In this document: in pieces, positions 44,896-55,116 of the stretch
How positions within the stretch are numbered: the stretch's first letter is position 1
Layout of the letters: every line of letters begins with the position of its first letter
Assembly: GCA_000934385.1 (NCBI GenBank)
Contig: KN880481.1
Coordinates: 62,001 to 126,000 of the forward strand
Source: Cylindrobasidium torrendii FP15055 ss-10
Taxonomy: Eukaryota > Basidiomycota > Agaricomycetes > Agaricales > Physalacriaceae
Direction of reading: 5' to 3'
DNA length: 64,000 nt
Notes under the pieces: generated by a model
Told to the model about the DNA's origin: nothing
Databases searched by the model: none
The model's input: only the letters and a program-made list of their open reading frames with translations
Translations under genes and position numbers: made by a program

Positions 44896-45311
44896 TGGCT
44901 TGATTTTCGATTTTCGATTTTCGTGGTGAGAGGTCAAGACCAAGTGATCGCGAGTTCGGTCATCGGGCCGGCCCTGCCTGGGTAATTCTTAGACAAGCAC
45001 AAGCTGGTGTAATTGGCACAGAACAAGAGACTCGATTGAACCTCTTTTCTCCGAGCAGTCATTCAAGGCTCCTTCAGGCTTGTCAATCGACATGGCACGT
45101 CTCTCACTGGGCATGACTTCTATTACCCGACATAGACGAAGAGGTATGTATGCACTCGATTCTAGGAAAATAAAATGGCATTGCATAACTTGCTCAGTCT
45201 TATTGAATTACCGGAGTGCTAAGCTTACAGCTACTGATGTGCAGGATGATGTACTGGAACATAAATTATAAGAAGAAAATACAGCCGCATATGTCGCTTG
45301 CAGCAAATCTA
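44896..45311. promoter_or_regulatory. Intergenic between F-box paralogues
   Basis: 416 bp containing the promoter of copy 1 and the terminator of copy 2. A stretch near 45055-45085 (GCAGTCATTCAAGGCTCCTT) resembles 47017-47040 upstream of copy 2, so the duplicated unit includes the 5' flank. Confidence 0.45.
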
Positions 45312-46847
45312 TCAAAAAAGAGGGACTGTGTATGCTGCCGCATAATGCATGATATCAATGTCCGGGCTGGCCGTCCACTGCACCTCAAAGTCACGGGCTT
45401 CGGACATTTTACATAGCGTCCGCGCAAGTGAGGACGATGCATAGATCGATGGAGAAAGGTCTTGAGCCACCTCCGGGCTTTCAGGACTAAAATCTTTCTG
45501 CTCTAGAGTTAATTTGCGTAAGCCGGCAGCCTTGCGCGCGCATACGAACTCTTCAATCAGACCGAAGGAGGCGATCAATGCTGGGACATCCGGTGGGGTA
45601 ATGTCGAAGCTCAGGCCGAGCTCTTTGAGGTGAGGGAAGAGGGGAGGCTTGCAGCGTACCAAGCAGTGCTCTAGAAAATCCAGATCCGTGTCCATGTCGA
45701 GATGACTCAATGAGAGCACCGATGTGCTTTGGACGAGAGCCATTACTGGCAAAAGTTCTCCGCAGGGAGTGTACCAGGCAGCAGTGAATTTGTCGACTAT
45801 CACTTTGGAGCTCTCCAGAAGCCCAACGACATGTTTAACTGCAAGGGAGATAGGCACATGTCGTTCACATTCCTCGATCCCTGCCCGGACATGTGCGCTA
45901 TGCTCTTGGTTTTCATCGAATGCGACAAGGCCCAGCTCAGTCAAGCTCGGTACAACGAGCCCATCGAAGAGGTTACAAGCTGCACACTGCGTAAGATTGA
46001 GTTGCTGTACGCGGGGCAGTATCAAATTCCCCGTCGTGTCCTTCGTCGGCAGAAACCCAATGTGCGTGATGGTCAAAACCTCCAACTGCAATGCTTGGGA
46101 GAGAATGTGATGGCACTCATCCGGGCCTTCAAAGCCTATCGTCAATGACTTCAGGCTCGACCAGTAAGGATTAAGGTAGGGAATATGAAGATTGATGTCA
46201 AGATGCCTTAGACGTGGAGTCAGAGCACTTTCCAGCTGTTCTAAGTCTTCGGGCCAAGAATATGGTTGAGCGTCGTCAAAGACCAGAAATGTCAAACTTT
46301 CGAGCTCCGGAGATCTCAAGTGACGAAGAGTAAAGATCAGCTCGACGACCCAGGAATCGGAAGTAAACGAGGCTTGCTTCCAGCGAGCGGAGTGTCCAAG
46401 CAACATGTACAAGGCTTTCGCTATATGTGTCTCGTGAAAGGCGTCCAGCTTGATCCATGAGCGTAAATCCCAGTCGTTCTTGGCGTCTTTGACGCACAAC
46501 TGGAAATAGATAGGCATGGGATGAGAAAGCGCTAAGCATAGGGCTAGTGCCTGTGTTGAGGTTGTCTTCTGAATGCCGTCTCCGAGTCCAGTGTCGTCGT
46601 CGATGTCGGTAAATTCAACGGAGAGTCTTGACCACAGGGAAGGCGTCGAGTAGAGGATCATCCGCCAGTGTTTGCATATTAATCCTATCTTTGCAGCTGT
46701 TCTCATACTAGGCTCCGAGGGCAGATTGTCGACGGCGAAAGAGAATATCCTAGCGAGAATCTCGTTAGGCACTGTGACCGGCGCTCGAGATAGCTCTTCC
46801 GACGCATCCGTGGTCGTTTTCGCCTTTTTGGATTCGTTAGGGGACAT
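45312..46847 (-). CDS. F-box/LRR-like protein, tandem copy 2
   Basis: Single exon, 511 aa, from ATG at 46847 (MSPNESKKAKTTTD). An in-frame ATG at 46880 would add 11 residues, but the paralogue starts at the equivalent of 46847. F-box-like region: VPNEILARIFSFAVDNLPSEPSMRTAAKIGLICKHWRMILYSTPSLWSRLSVEF. LRR-like tail: LEVLTITHIGF, VQQLNLTQCAACNLFDGLVVPSLTELGL. Strongest matches to copy 1 are in the F-box and the AAC.LFDGL..PSL motif. The putative substrate-binding C-terminal half is more diverged, as expected for a fast-evolving adaptor. Substrate unknown. Confidence 0.82.
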   Translation of the reverse strand: MSPNESKKAKTTTDASEELSRAPVTVPNEILARIFSFAVDNLPSEPSMRTAAKIGLICKHWRMILYSTPSLWSRLSVEFTDIDDDTGLGDGIQKTTSTQALALCLALSHPMPIYFQLCVKDAKNDWDLRSWIKLDAFHETHIAKALYMLLGHSARWKQASFTSDSWVVELIFTLRHLRSPELESLTFLVFDDAQPYSWPEDLEQLESALTPRLRHLDINLHIPYLNPYWSSLKSLTIGFEGPDECHHILSQALQLEVLTITHIGFLPTKDTTGNLILPRVQQLNLTQCAACNLFDGLVVPSLTELGLVAFDENQEHSAHVRAGIEECERHVPISLAVKHVVGLLESSKVIVDKFTAAWYTPCGELLPVMALVQSTSVLSLSHLDMDTDLDFLEHCLVRCKPPLFPHLKELGLSFDITPPDVPALIASFGLIEEFVCARKAAGLRKLTLEQKDFSPESPEVAQDLSPSIYASSSLARTLCKMSEARDFEVQWTASPDIDIMHYAAAYTVPLF

Positions 46848-47678
46848 TGGTGGGTGGTGGATGCTCGTCGCAGAAGGCATAGGGCACAAAACCGCCAGAT
46901 TTTAAAGCGATCGTGCGGGCCCAAAGTAAAATAAACAAAGCCCGCTGATGCAATACTAAACAATGAGTAAAGGGTCTACCATCATTCACCATGAAGCCGC
47001 TCTTTGTCTTCATACAATCATTCAAAGGTCCCTCGGGCCGCAGGTCTGGTCTATCGTATTCAATTGGTACCATATTTACACTATCCTCGATACTGCGTCG
47101 GAGGGCCGTCGCTATTTTATATTCGACGCTGGCCTAATTGCTCTCCACAGGAATAATCATCCCCAAATTACAGTCGCTATACATCCTACAACAGCGTCCT
47201 CGCTTCTCCTTCACCATAATGATGCGGTGACTTGGACAATCTTCAGCGTCGCTCGAAGTCGACATCCCCATCTAGACTACTAGACTTGAGCTTGGCCGCC
47301 GATATCCCTCAAGATTGACCAGCTTTCTCCTGTTCTGCTCCCATAATCATGCAATTTCTTATACTGTGTCCTTCTTAGCTAAGTGCTAGGGGCTCTTGGT
47401 TTTGTTGCGTGGTATTTCTTGGTTGGTCCCCGGCCAATCTCCTACTCATCGGTTGGCCTGATCCCGAGCGTACGGCGCGCCCTTCCATCTGTGCGTGATT
47501 TGCCTTTGACCATTGTTTTCTGCGAAGTTCGGTCTCAGGGTCGTGTTCATCCTTGCAACAATTGCCTTGGAGGTCGCGTCATAGGATGCGCACTCGGTTC
47601 CAATTAACTTTGTCTTTTGCTATCACCACCAGTCATCAACCCATCTCAACTCGACTTCATCATCAAATCCCCGAAAAT
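46848..47678. other. Divergent intergenic region
   Basis: About 830 bp between F-box copy 2 (-) and the small plus-strand gene at 47679. Open frames here (for example 46963-47283) lack any family signature. It should contain two promoters. No TATA box at a standard position. Confidence 0.4.
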
Positions 47679-48347
47679 ATGGCTCCATCACGCACATTGC
47701 CTTCTCGCAATACGCGCAAGGATGCCGCCCGTAACCCTGCCCGCACCGCGTTGATGCAGCAGCGCCTGTGCACACCGCAGCTCAAGGTGCAACAGCTCAA
47801 GATGCTCGCCGTCGAGGGATGCGACATTAAGAAGCTCTTGTCTGGAAAAGCAACGCTCCGTCCTGTCGAAACCTGGAGCACGCCCGAGTTCGTCGCCGAT
47901 GAGTCGTCCGATTTCGATGGTGTGCCACCTCACCCCTGCATGCATTCCCATCTTGCCTGATAAACTTTTCTTACTCGCAGAGCATGAATCATCCAGCGCG
48001 TCCTCCAGCGCTTCGCTTACACCAGAGTGGTCGCCGGTGATGCTACCGCGCGACACGAGCCCCGTCATAGATCCGCTGGCGCACAACGCGTACACGTTTC
48101 CAATGCCGCTCCCCTCACCAACATGTACTTCTCCTCAACACTGGCAACAGGAAGTGCGCGCGAGTCGCGACGTGGCAGAGATGGAGAAATTGTCGCAGGC
48201 GATGGCTACATTGTCCCATGAGGTGCGTGCCAGTCACAGCCCTCGAGCCGCTGCTAATTCATTGTCTTGCAGGGTTATGATGCTGACGAGTCCGAGGGCG
48301 AAGACAGCAACGACATTGAGCGTGATATGCGCACCCTCAGGCTCTAA
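47679..48347 (+). CDS. Unrecognised 185-aa protein with acidic C-terminus
   Basis: Three exons: 47679-47919, 47981-48222 and 48273-48347, giving 185 aa. Starts MAPSRTLPSRNTRKDAARNP (basic). A middle segment, LKVQQLKMLAVEGCDIKKLLSGK, looks helical and could be a short interaction motif. A Ser/Pro-rich linker follows (SSSASSSASLTPEWSP), then EMEKLSQAMATLSHE, and the acidic end DADESEGEDSNDIERDMRTL. Good splice sites and the whole-codon sum support a real gene. I recognise no family. The charge pattern (basic start, acidic end) would suit a nuclear or chromatin-associated protein, but that is only a guess. Confidence 0.6.
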
Positions 48348-48694
48348 AATCCCTTTTCTTCCCTTGGACTTATCTGTTGAAATTTATGGAATCATTGTAC
48401 TGTATCGTGTAAGTTATCGTGTTTTACTAGTTTGTTCATCGGTTTGTGTACATTATAGTATGGTTTTACGCTGTCTCCTCACTACTCCAGTACTCAATAT
48501 TCAAATATTCATACGCATCTCTCGTCGAAACCGTGGCTACCTGTTTAGCAAAGGACTGCGACGTCTTCCACGCTTGGTATCAGTTCACTCACCATGATGG
48601 TGATTGTGGTATTATATGCTCCAAGAGATACAACAGTGAATTTTTGGCCGGGACGAGAGGGAGAAAAAGATAGCATGAGATAATGAATACACGG
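48348..48694. other. Convergent intergenic region before GAR1
   Basis: 347 bp between two 3' ends. AT-rich, with several possible poly(A) signals. No gene. Confidence 0.5.
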
Positions 48695-49645
48695 TCATGA
48701 GCCACGGAAGCCACCTCGTCCTCCTCCTCGTGAGAATCCGCCTCCTCCACGCCCACCGAAGCCTCTGTCGCCGCCGCCGCCACGAGAGAAGCCTCCACCG
48801 CGCGATCCTCCGCGTCCCCCGAAGCCGCCTCCGCCACCGCGTCCACCACCGAAACCACCACCAAATCCTCCGCGTCCGCCTCTGGGAGCGCCTCTTGGTC
48901 CGCCACGACCACGTCCGCCAGGTGCACCACGGCCTCCACCGCGTCCACGTTCTACAAAGGTAGGTCAGTGAATGCAATCATGAGAGTTAGAAGCTATCGT
49001 ACTTGTCACACCTATCCATGCGTTAGTCACAGCTTCAAGCATAGGCAAGCCAAGAACGCACCTCCAGCTGCTTTAGGCTTTGGCAAGAACCTATCAATGG
49101 GCAACAGCTTGTCTCCGCCAATAAACACTTTGTCTCCGGATTTGAAGCTGCTCGCTACGATGCCCGCATCCATCTTGATGGAAAAGTACACTTCGTTGAT
49201 GGGTCCCAGAATTTCGTCGACCTTGCCGATTTGGGACTTGTTTTGTAGGTAGATGGGTGCGTTGAAGTAGGGGACCTTGTCCGGCATAGTTGATGAGCAG
49301 ACCATTTCATCTTCGCATGCGTGCAGGAATGTGCCCATTTCTACGGTGGAAAACATAGAATTAGCACGGGAACATATGGTAGTAAAAAGGTGGAGGATGT
49401 GGTTCCAGGATAGCTGGTTTGTAGGGAAGAGTGAAGATGCAGCAGAGTTTTGCGCACCTAATACTGTATCCGGTGGGCCATAGCTGTTTTGGAATCCACC
49501 GCGTCCACCTCCACGGCCTATGGTCAAAAATTAGATGCTAGGTCCCGGGCACAACAGAGGCGGTGGCAGGTGCGGAAAATGGGTTGTTCAGGGCTGGTTG
49601 CGCACCTCCGCCTCGGAATCCGCCTCGTGAGCCGCCTCTAGACAT
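48695..49645 (-). CDS. GAR1: GAR1, H/ACA snoRNP subunit
   Basis: Five exons: 49645-49606, 49517-49458, 49340-49062, 49011-49003 and 48951-48695, giving 214 aa. Short N-terminal RGG domain ([13 protein letters not shown]). Then the conserved Gar1 core: [71 protein letters not shown]. The C-terminal RGG/GGF domain is about 85 residues. Gar1 binds the pseudouridine synthase Cbf5 in H/ACA snoRNPs, which pseudouridylate rRNA. Exon 4 is a predicted 9-nt micro-exon. Without it the third and fourth introns would fuse into one intron of 110 nt, also in frame. Introns 1 and 2 (88 and 117 nt) are long for this genome but hold no snoRNA box that I can see. Confidence 0.95.
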
Positions 49646-50516
49646 TTTGGCGAGTTTGGAATTTGGGGGTGATGGGAGATGGAAAGTTTTATACGCCTGC
49701 CTTTTCGGGCGGTCCATCAGCGGCTTCGGGTGATCGGCGGCCCTCCGCCTTTAAACTTAAACAAGTCGGAACGACGATGTATAGCTAACCAAGGACACGA
49801 TTTAACTAACATATGCTTTTTGAGCCCTCGAAAATTTCAAATTAAATTTGCGGTGAAGTCGCGACGGCACCGCTAGCTCGCGCCTGGCTCGCGCTATGCC
49901 ATTCGAGGGCTAAGTTCCTGCCTAAATGAGGTGTTGGTCTTATTGCACCGAGCGCGGCACAAGAAGAAGCTCATTGCTTGAGAAGATCCAGCAAAGGGCG
50001 AATTGTCCCGACGATTGACGATAATGCAACGCTCCGAACGAAGACCGGCGAGCAGTACGGATCTTATGTAGGCGTCTGTGAAATACCAGCGAGTAGTAAA
50101 GCATAGATCATGCTATATAACGCTGAGGGATATACGCGCAACGACTACATAGAGACCAAACCGCTCAATTCACAAGTCCATTCAGCCAAGCAGCAAACAC
50201 AGTTGGCCACGGGTCATAGTACTTAACCTGATAACAGCTCAAACGCTTGCCACTGTTGATTCCGAGTACCAAGCTCCCTCGTTGACCGGCGTGGTATAAA
50301 ATACACCTCATACTATAATATACTTACTGCAGGGCTGTGCAGTGGAGACTCTTGGTAGACTCCGAGATAAAACCGACTGTATGTACATTGCTTAAAGGAC
50401 AGTCTTGGTCGAGACATATAGGAGTAACGAAGCAATGCATAATTTTCCGGTGGCGATGGCCAAACTGCTTAAAAGACCTCTGCGCCAGCAACACGCCAGT
50501 ACTATCCTCTTCTACG
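49646..50516. other. Divergent intergenic region, GAR1 and unknown gene
   Basis: About 870 bp. It includes the GAR1 promoter. The frame leading into the next gene stays open from about 50337 without an ATG, so upstream exons of that gene could lie here. No repeat or RNA gene seen. Confidence 0.4.
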
Positions 50517-51515
50517 ATGGCTGAAGCTGCATGTAGTGCAGTGGCTGCGACCGCGACCGCGAAGATCGCCCACAGTTTGGCATTCTCAAGCCGACACGAG
50601 GGAAGCCATCGTGTCGAAGTCGCAGAGACAGACAAGATATCCGTCGACTTTCAGAGGGCATCCACTAGTGGTGAAATTCCGTCCAGTGAAGCTGTTGAGC
50701 ATCAGGAACTACGAGCTGAGTACGCAATGCTGGGACAGAATTATCACAAACAGTCAACCAACTGTGCAGATCTATCAAAAAGAATCGGGAATATTATGAA
50801 AGCATTAAGGCATATAAAGATACAAGTGCTCTGAACATCTTCAAGAAGGTATCCCTCCGTCAGTGTGTTCGAAAACGCAAGCGCGCAGCGTCAGAGGCTA
50901 CCCAGAACTTGAAAGCACACTACTATGTAGGTGTGTGGCCATTCGAGCCTTATTCTCCATACTCATCATTGTCAACAGGAATCATCCTCTGTCGGTTCTG
51001 ACACTTCCTCTATCACTGCTCAGTCTGGATCCCCGCCAGGTTCCAATATAGAGAAAGAAAGAATTCGGGACTGGAGAGATCAAGTCGACTCTCAGGTCTC
51101 TTGGGACCAATCAGTGGAACGCACGTCCACTGATTTCTTTTTACCACCTTTAAGTTGGTCCGTCGATCAACAAATGGAACGCTATTCTCCTCCTTCACGT
51201 CTACATGAAAATGAATTGCATGAGTCAGAAGTGCGTCCGTTGGCTGTAGAGGAAATTGTAGGATTGGAGAATACAGTTTTCAAGGTCAGGCCCGGGAATT
51301 CAACGCGCATGATCTTGCACTGACTCCCGGTAGTACGAGCACCCTGAGGGGTCCGGGGAGATGAGATCAACACATTCTGCAACGGAATATCATTGGGATC
51401 AGGTAAAATAGCTTCGAAACTCCGGTACTTTTCTCACACTCTACGCCAGATGTCTGCAATGGTCGAAGAGCATAACCGACAAGTAATGCGTAGGAAGCGT
51501 ATGAGACCTTCTTAG
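50517..51515 (+). CDS. Unrecognised five-exon gene, basic nuclear-type protein
   Basis: Exons 50517-50719, 50770-50926, 50979-51284, 51334-51402 and 51450-51515 give 266 aa. All four introns are 47-52 nt with normal GT/AG ends, and every junction preserves phase, which strongly supports a real gene. The protein starts MAEAACSAVAATATAK. Exon 2 reads SIKKNREYYESIKAYKDTSALNIFKK, then basic VRKRKRAASEATQNLKAH. Exon 3 is Ser/Glu-rich (SSVGSDTSSITAQSGSPPG, IRDWRDQVDSQVSWDQS). The end is basic (NRQVMRRKRMRPS). The two basic clusters could be nuclear localisation signals. No known domain. The frame is open upstream of the chosen ATG, so the true start may be earlier. Confidence 0.6.
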
Positions 51516-52562
51516 ATAATTGGACAGGCCGGATGGCTATGTACTCCACCGAGTTGCAGTCTTACCTGCCCAATCCAATATCGAAGTACATTATAATGAT
51601 CACTGGCAACTTCTACTACTGTAGCTGTATCATATGTTACTAGAAAAATGGTGAAAATCAAGCTATCATCCGTATATGGGACTCCATCAATACAGTGAAG
51701 ACGAGGCGTCAGAGTCCTTTGTGATGACTAATCGATCCGGATCGGGACTGGCTTGAAGTTCCAACTGTACCCTGAATCAGATTATTAGTGGTTGATGCCC
51801 AAAATTATTGCCTATTGGGTAATATCAGACGAGATTTGTCGTACTGAGGGTTTGAATTGCAAGTCGTCCGGCTGATACATAGTGTTCGGATATCCAATTT
51901 GCATGCCAGTGAGTTGCTCTGATCTAATTCGACGTCTACACTACCAATGCGTGGAATATACACATACTCTGTCAAGAAGTAGCCCAAACTGCTGAGACTC
52001 TCACACGACACCGCGGGCGTATGCACAGATGCAAACCAATCCTTTGTCGGCGCCAAGACAATACATGACGCCAAACAAAAATTCAAAGCGGACGTCGATT
52101 ATGCGCAGGACTTGGTGGTAGCCCTTGCCGTGTGGCAGTATGAGACGGCAGCTTGCATATTTCAGCACTGAACTCATCATCTATACTCAACCATGCCATT
52201 GCCACTCTGGCTTCGAGCTACTGTGCTCTTCAAACTGTTCCCTCGCCGTGCCATACTCTTTCTAAAACTCGCAAGTATGTTATTGAGGCTAGCCCGGGCA
52301 CGTGGAAGAACATACCCATTGATTTCCTCACACCATTCCAAAATCGGTTGGATCAACCAGAGAACACACGTACGTCGTACAGTGATAATGCGCCCCATAT
52401 TTCTAGCTTGTGTCAAAGGACTGCAAGAGACTCTTTCATTGAGCAGGAAATCTGCGGAGTCGAGGAGCGTAGTTTATCAAGATGGCTGTAGATCTGTGCT
52501 AAAGAGTCCGAGATTGTAGCGGGTTAGGAGCGTGGGAAAAATCATCTTCATGTTTTACGACC
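51516..52562. other. Region without a supportable gene
   Basis: About 1 kb. It holds fragments with protein-like composition: minus 51805-52086; plus around 52040-52165 (IHDAKQKFKADVDYAQDL); plus 52160-52370 (CHTLSKTRKYVIEASPGTW). I could not join them in phase. They may be remains of a decayed gene. The last about 150 bp should be the promoter of the SEL1 gene. Confidence 0.35.
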
Positions 52563-54612
52563 ATGGCCTCGCCTGCTTCGTCTCCTCATAATTCGGCAAG
52601 CCTCAACGGGGATTCGATGGGGCCGGAGCACGATGGCGGTGCCGACGGTGGATGTAAGCGTCGCCGTTGCCGCCGTCGTCAACGTCCGCGCTGACCGATT
52701 CCATTAGCCATCATTGACATGTACCACAGCAACCCACCCGAACCAGTGTCACCGACCGTTGGAAACGGGCAGCAACCGGCCCCATACGACCCAACCAAGG
52801 CCTTGGATAGCTTCTCCGCGATGAGCATCAACGACGGGCGCCCACCTGTGATGCCGGCAGCAGCAGCCCACGACCCGATCGCGCGCTCAGCGTCGTCAAT
52901 GTCGATGCGCACGTACCAGTCATCGATTCGTTCCTATCCTCCTCCACGAAACGGTCTTCCCCCAGCGCCGAACTATGGAGTACAACATCGTCAACACTAT
53001 CCGCCCGAACAGCAGGAGTACTACGATCGCGCACCAGCATACTCGTACGATGACCAGGCCATGGGCTATCGACCGCCAGGACCGCAATACGGGAACCATT
53101 TGTACGCTGCCGCCTCAAATGTGCTTGGCATGGGCCCCCCTCCCGGCCAAATGCCTGGTCTTCCACCCCCACAACACCAGATGTCCTTGCCCCCAGGGCC
53201 TCCTCCAGGTCAATACACAGCGCAACAAATCGGCAGCCCAATGTCGAGCTACGCCAGCAGCATATCATCCTTCCGAAGTAGCGATACCTCCTTGTCGTCA
53301 AGCATGTCTGCATCTCATATCCCCCCGGCGGCTGGGTCTGCCCCTTCCTTGCCCCCAATCGAAGATGACGAAATGCCAATCCGACCACCACTCCCGCACG
53401 AAGAATCCTTCTCGGCCGCTGGCCGTCCGACAGCCAAAGCCGTAGATCTCAGCGCACCTCCATACACGAAGGAATACATCGACCAGTACAGGCAGCGTAT
53501 CAAGGCCGACCCAGATCCAGAAGCCCATTTTGCCTACGCAAAATACCTTATTGATGCTGCCCGCAAAATCCGTGCGTCATCTCAAGAACAACGTGGAGCG
53601 AAGAAGTACACAGAGGTGCTCGTCCAGGAGGCACTGAAGGTCGTACGCCGGTTGGCAACCCAGGGAGAACCATATGATGAGGCCCAGTTCTTCTTAGCCA
53701 ATTGCTACGGTACCGGATCGCTGGGGCTGCAGGTCGACCACGAGCGCGCATATCACCTCTATCTTCAGGCTGCAAAGCAGAATCATGCTGCCGCGTGTTA
53801 TCGTGTCGCGGTCTGTAACGAAATCGGAGCGGGGACGCGCAAAGAGCCCATGCGTGCGGCGGCTTTCTATCGCAAGGCAGCATCGCTTGGGGACACACCA
53901 GCAATGTACAAGCTTGGGATGATTCTCCTTCATGGCTCTTTAGGCGAACAGAAGAATCCCAGGGAGTCAGTGGGCTGGTTACGACGGGCGGCAGAGCAGG
54001 CAGACACAGAGAACCCACACGCACTCCACGAGCTGGGTCTTCTACACGAGCACGGGCAAATTGTTCCTCACGATCCTGCACTAGCGAAGGGCTTGTTCAC
54101 GCAATCCGCACACTTGGGATACACGGCGTCGCAGTTCAAGCTAGGGCAATGCTATGAATACGGATCGTTGACTTGCCCCGTGGACCCCAGACGGTCGATA
54201 GCGTGGTATACCAAGGCAGCGGAGAAGGGTGACCCGGAGGCAGAACTGGCTCTCAGCGGGTGGTATCTTACAGGAAGCGAGGGCGTGCTCAAGCAGAGCG
54301 ACTCTGAGGCATACCTGTGGGCGCGGCGGGCGGCGAACAAGGGTCTGAGCAAGGCCGAGTACGCCGTCGGATACTACGCCGAGGTTGGCATTGGCATCAA
54401 GCAGGATATGGAGTTTGCCAAACGATGGTACATGCGTGCTGCTGGTGAGTATTTCTGCATTGACTTTGGGGCCGTGATTGATGGTGTATATAGCCCAGGG
54501 GAACAAGCGCGCAATGAACAGGTTGACGGAAATGAAGAGGCAGGGGAACAAGCGCACAAATATGTCCCGCCCGACAAGGCAGCAGGCCAAGGACGAGTGC
54601 GTGATCATATAG
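52563..54612 (+). CDS. SEL1-repeat chitin synthase activator, SKT5/CHS4 type
   Basis: Three exons: 52563-52653, 52708-54444 and 54494-54612, giving 648 aa. The N-terminal about 250 residues are disordered and Pro/Gln/Ser-rich (GPPPGQMPGLPPPQ). From about residue 265 (PPYTKEYIDQYRQRIKADPD) there are at least seven SEL1 repeats of about 36 residues (for example AMYKLGMILLHGSLGEQKNP and ASQFKLGQCYEYGSL). The final intron restores AAAQGNKRAMNRLTEMKRQG and a C-terminus of KDECVII, a CaaX-type prenylation box as in yeast Skt5/Chs4. In yeast this protein activates and positions chitin synthase III at the bud neck and septum. Here it likely regulates cell-wall chitin at hyphal tips or septa. Confidence 0.88.
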
Positions 54613-55116
54613 GTCTGCAGCTTGCTCGAATCGTCATTTATGGATGCTCGGACGCCTGTATTATTCTCATTCCATTTCTCGTTTTGATTACTTGCTCTTT
54701 ACTACTCTACATCTTCGTTTGCTCCCAGAATGGACAGGAATGGATTCACTAGAGACAGGATTGCGAAGGTAAGACTTGCCGGCAGCGAACAGTCCAAAAC
54801 GCACGCAGATAGTGGGTCCAGAAGGATTGGTTTCAGGGAGGGCCGTAGTGTGTGAAATTAGCGAAACTCCCTTCAGCAATGAAACTGTGGTTTCCATGCC
54901 GCTGGTGGTATCCATCAAGCCGATACCAACCCTTCGATTATTCGAACAATGAACGATCACCTATAAAGATACGGCCATTGTTGCGATCAACCGATCACAC
55001 GTCACACAGCCTTGCCTCTGACCATCATTCATATATAAACTCCTTCCATTGACTATCGTGACGAAGTTCAACGTTCAACATTCAGCTCCTGTCTATCTGC
55101 AGCTTCAACAAAGACG
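54613..55116. promoter_or_regulatory. Intergenic, upstream of MYND gene
   Basis: 504 bp. ATATATAA at 55031-55038 is about 80 bp before the MYND start codon and may be its TATA box. No gene seen. Confidence 0.45.

Noticed and set aside
46963..47283. 106-codon plus-strand frame upstream of the small acidic-tailed gene
   Set aside because: Lies in the divergent promoter region, resembles the duplicated 5' flank of the F-box pair, and has no protein family character.
48612..48977. Arg/Trp-rich and Val/Asp/Ala-rich frames in the GAR1 3' region
   Set aside because: Out-of-frame readings of the repetitive RGG-coding sequence of GAR1.
51805..52086. Minus-strand frame of 93 codons with reasonable composition
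   Set aside because: Starts without an ATG at its beginning, no connecting exon in phase, no family.
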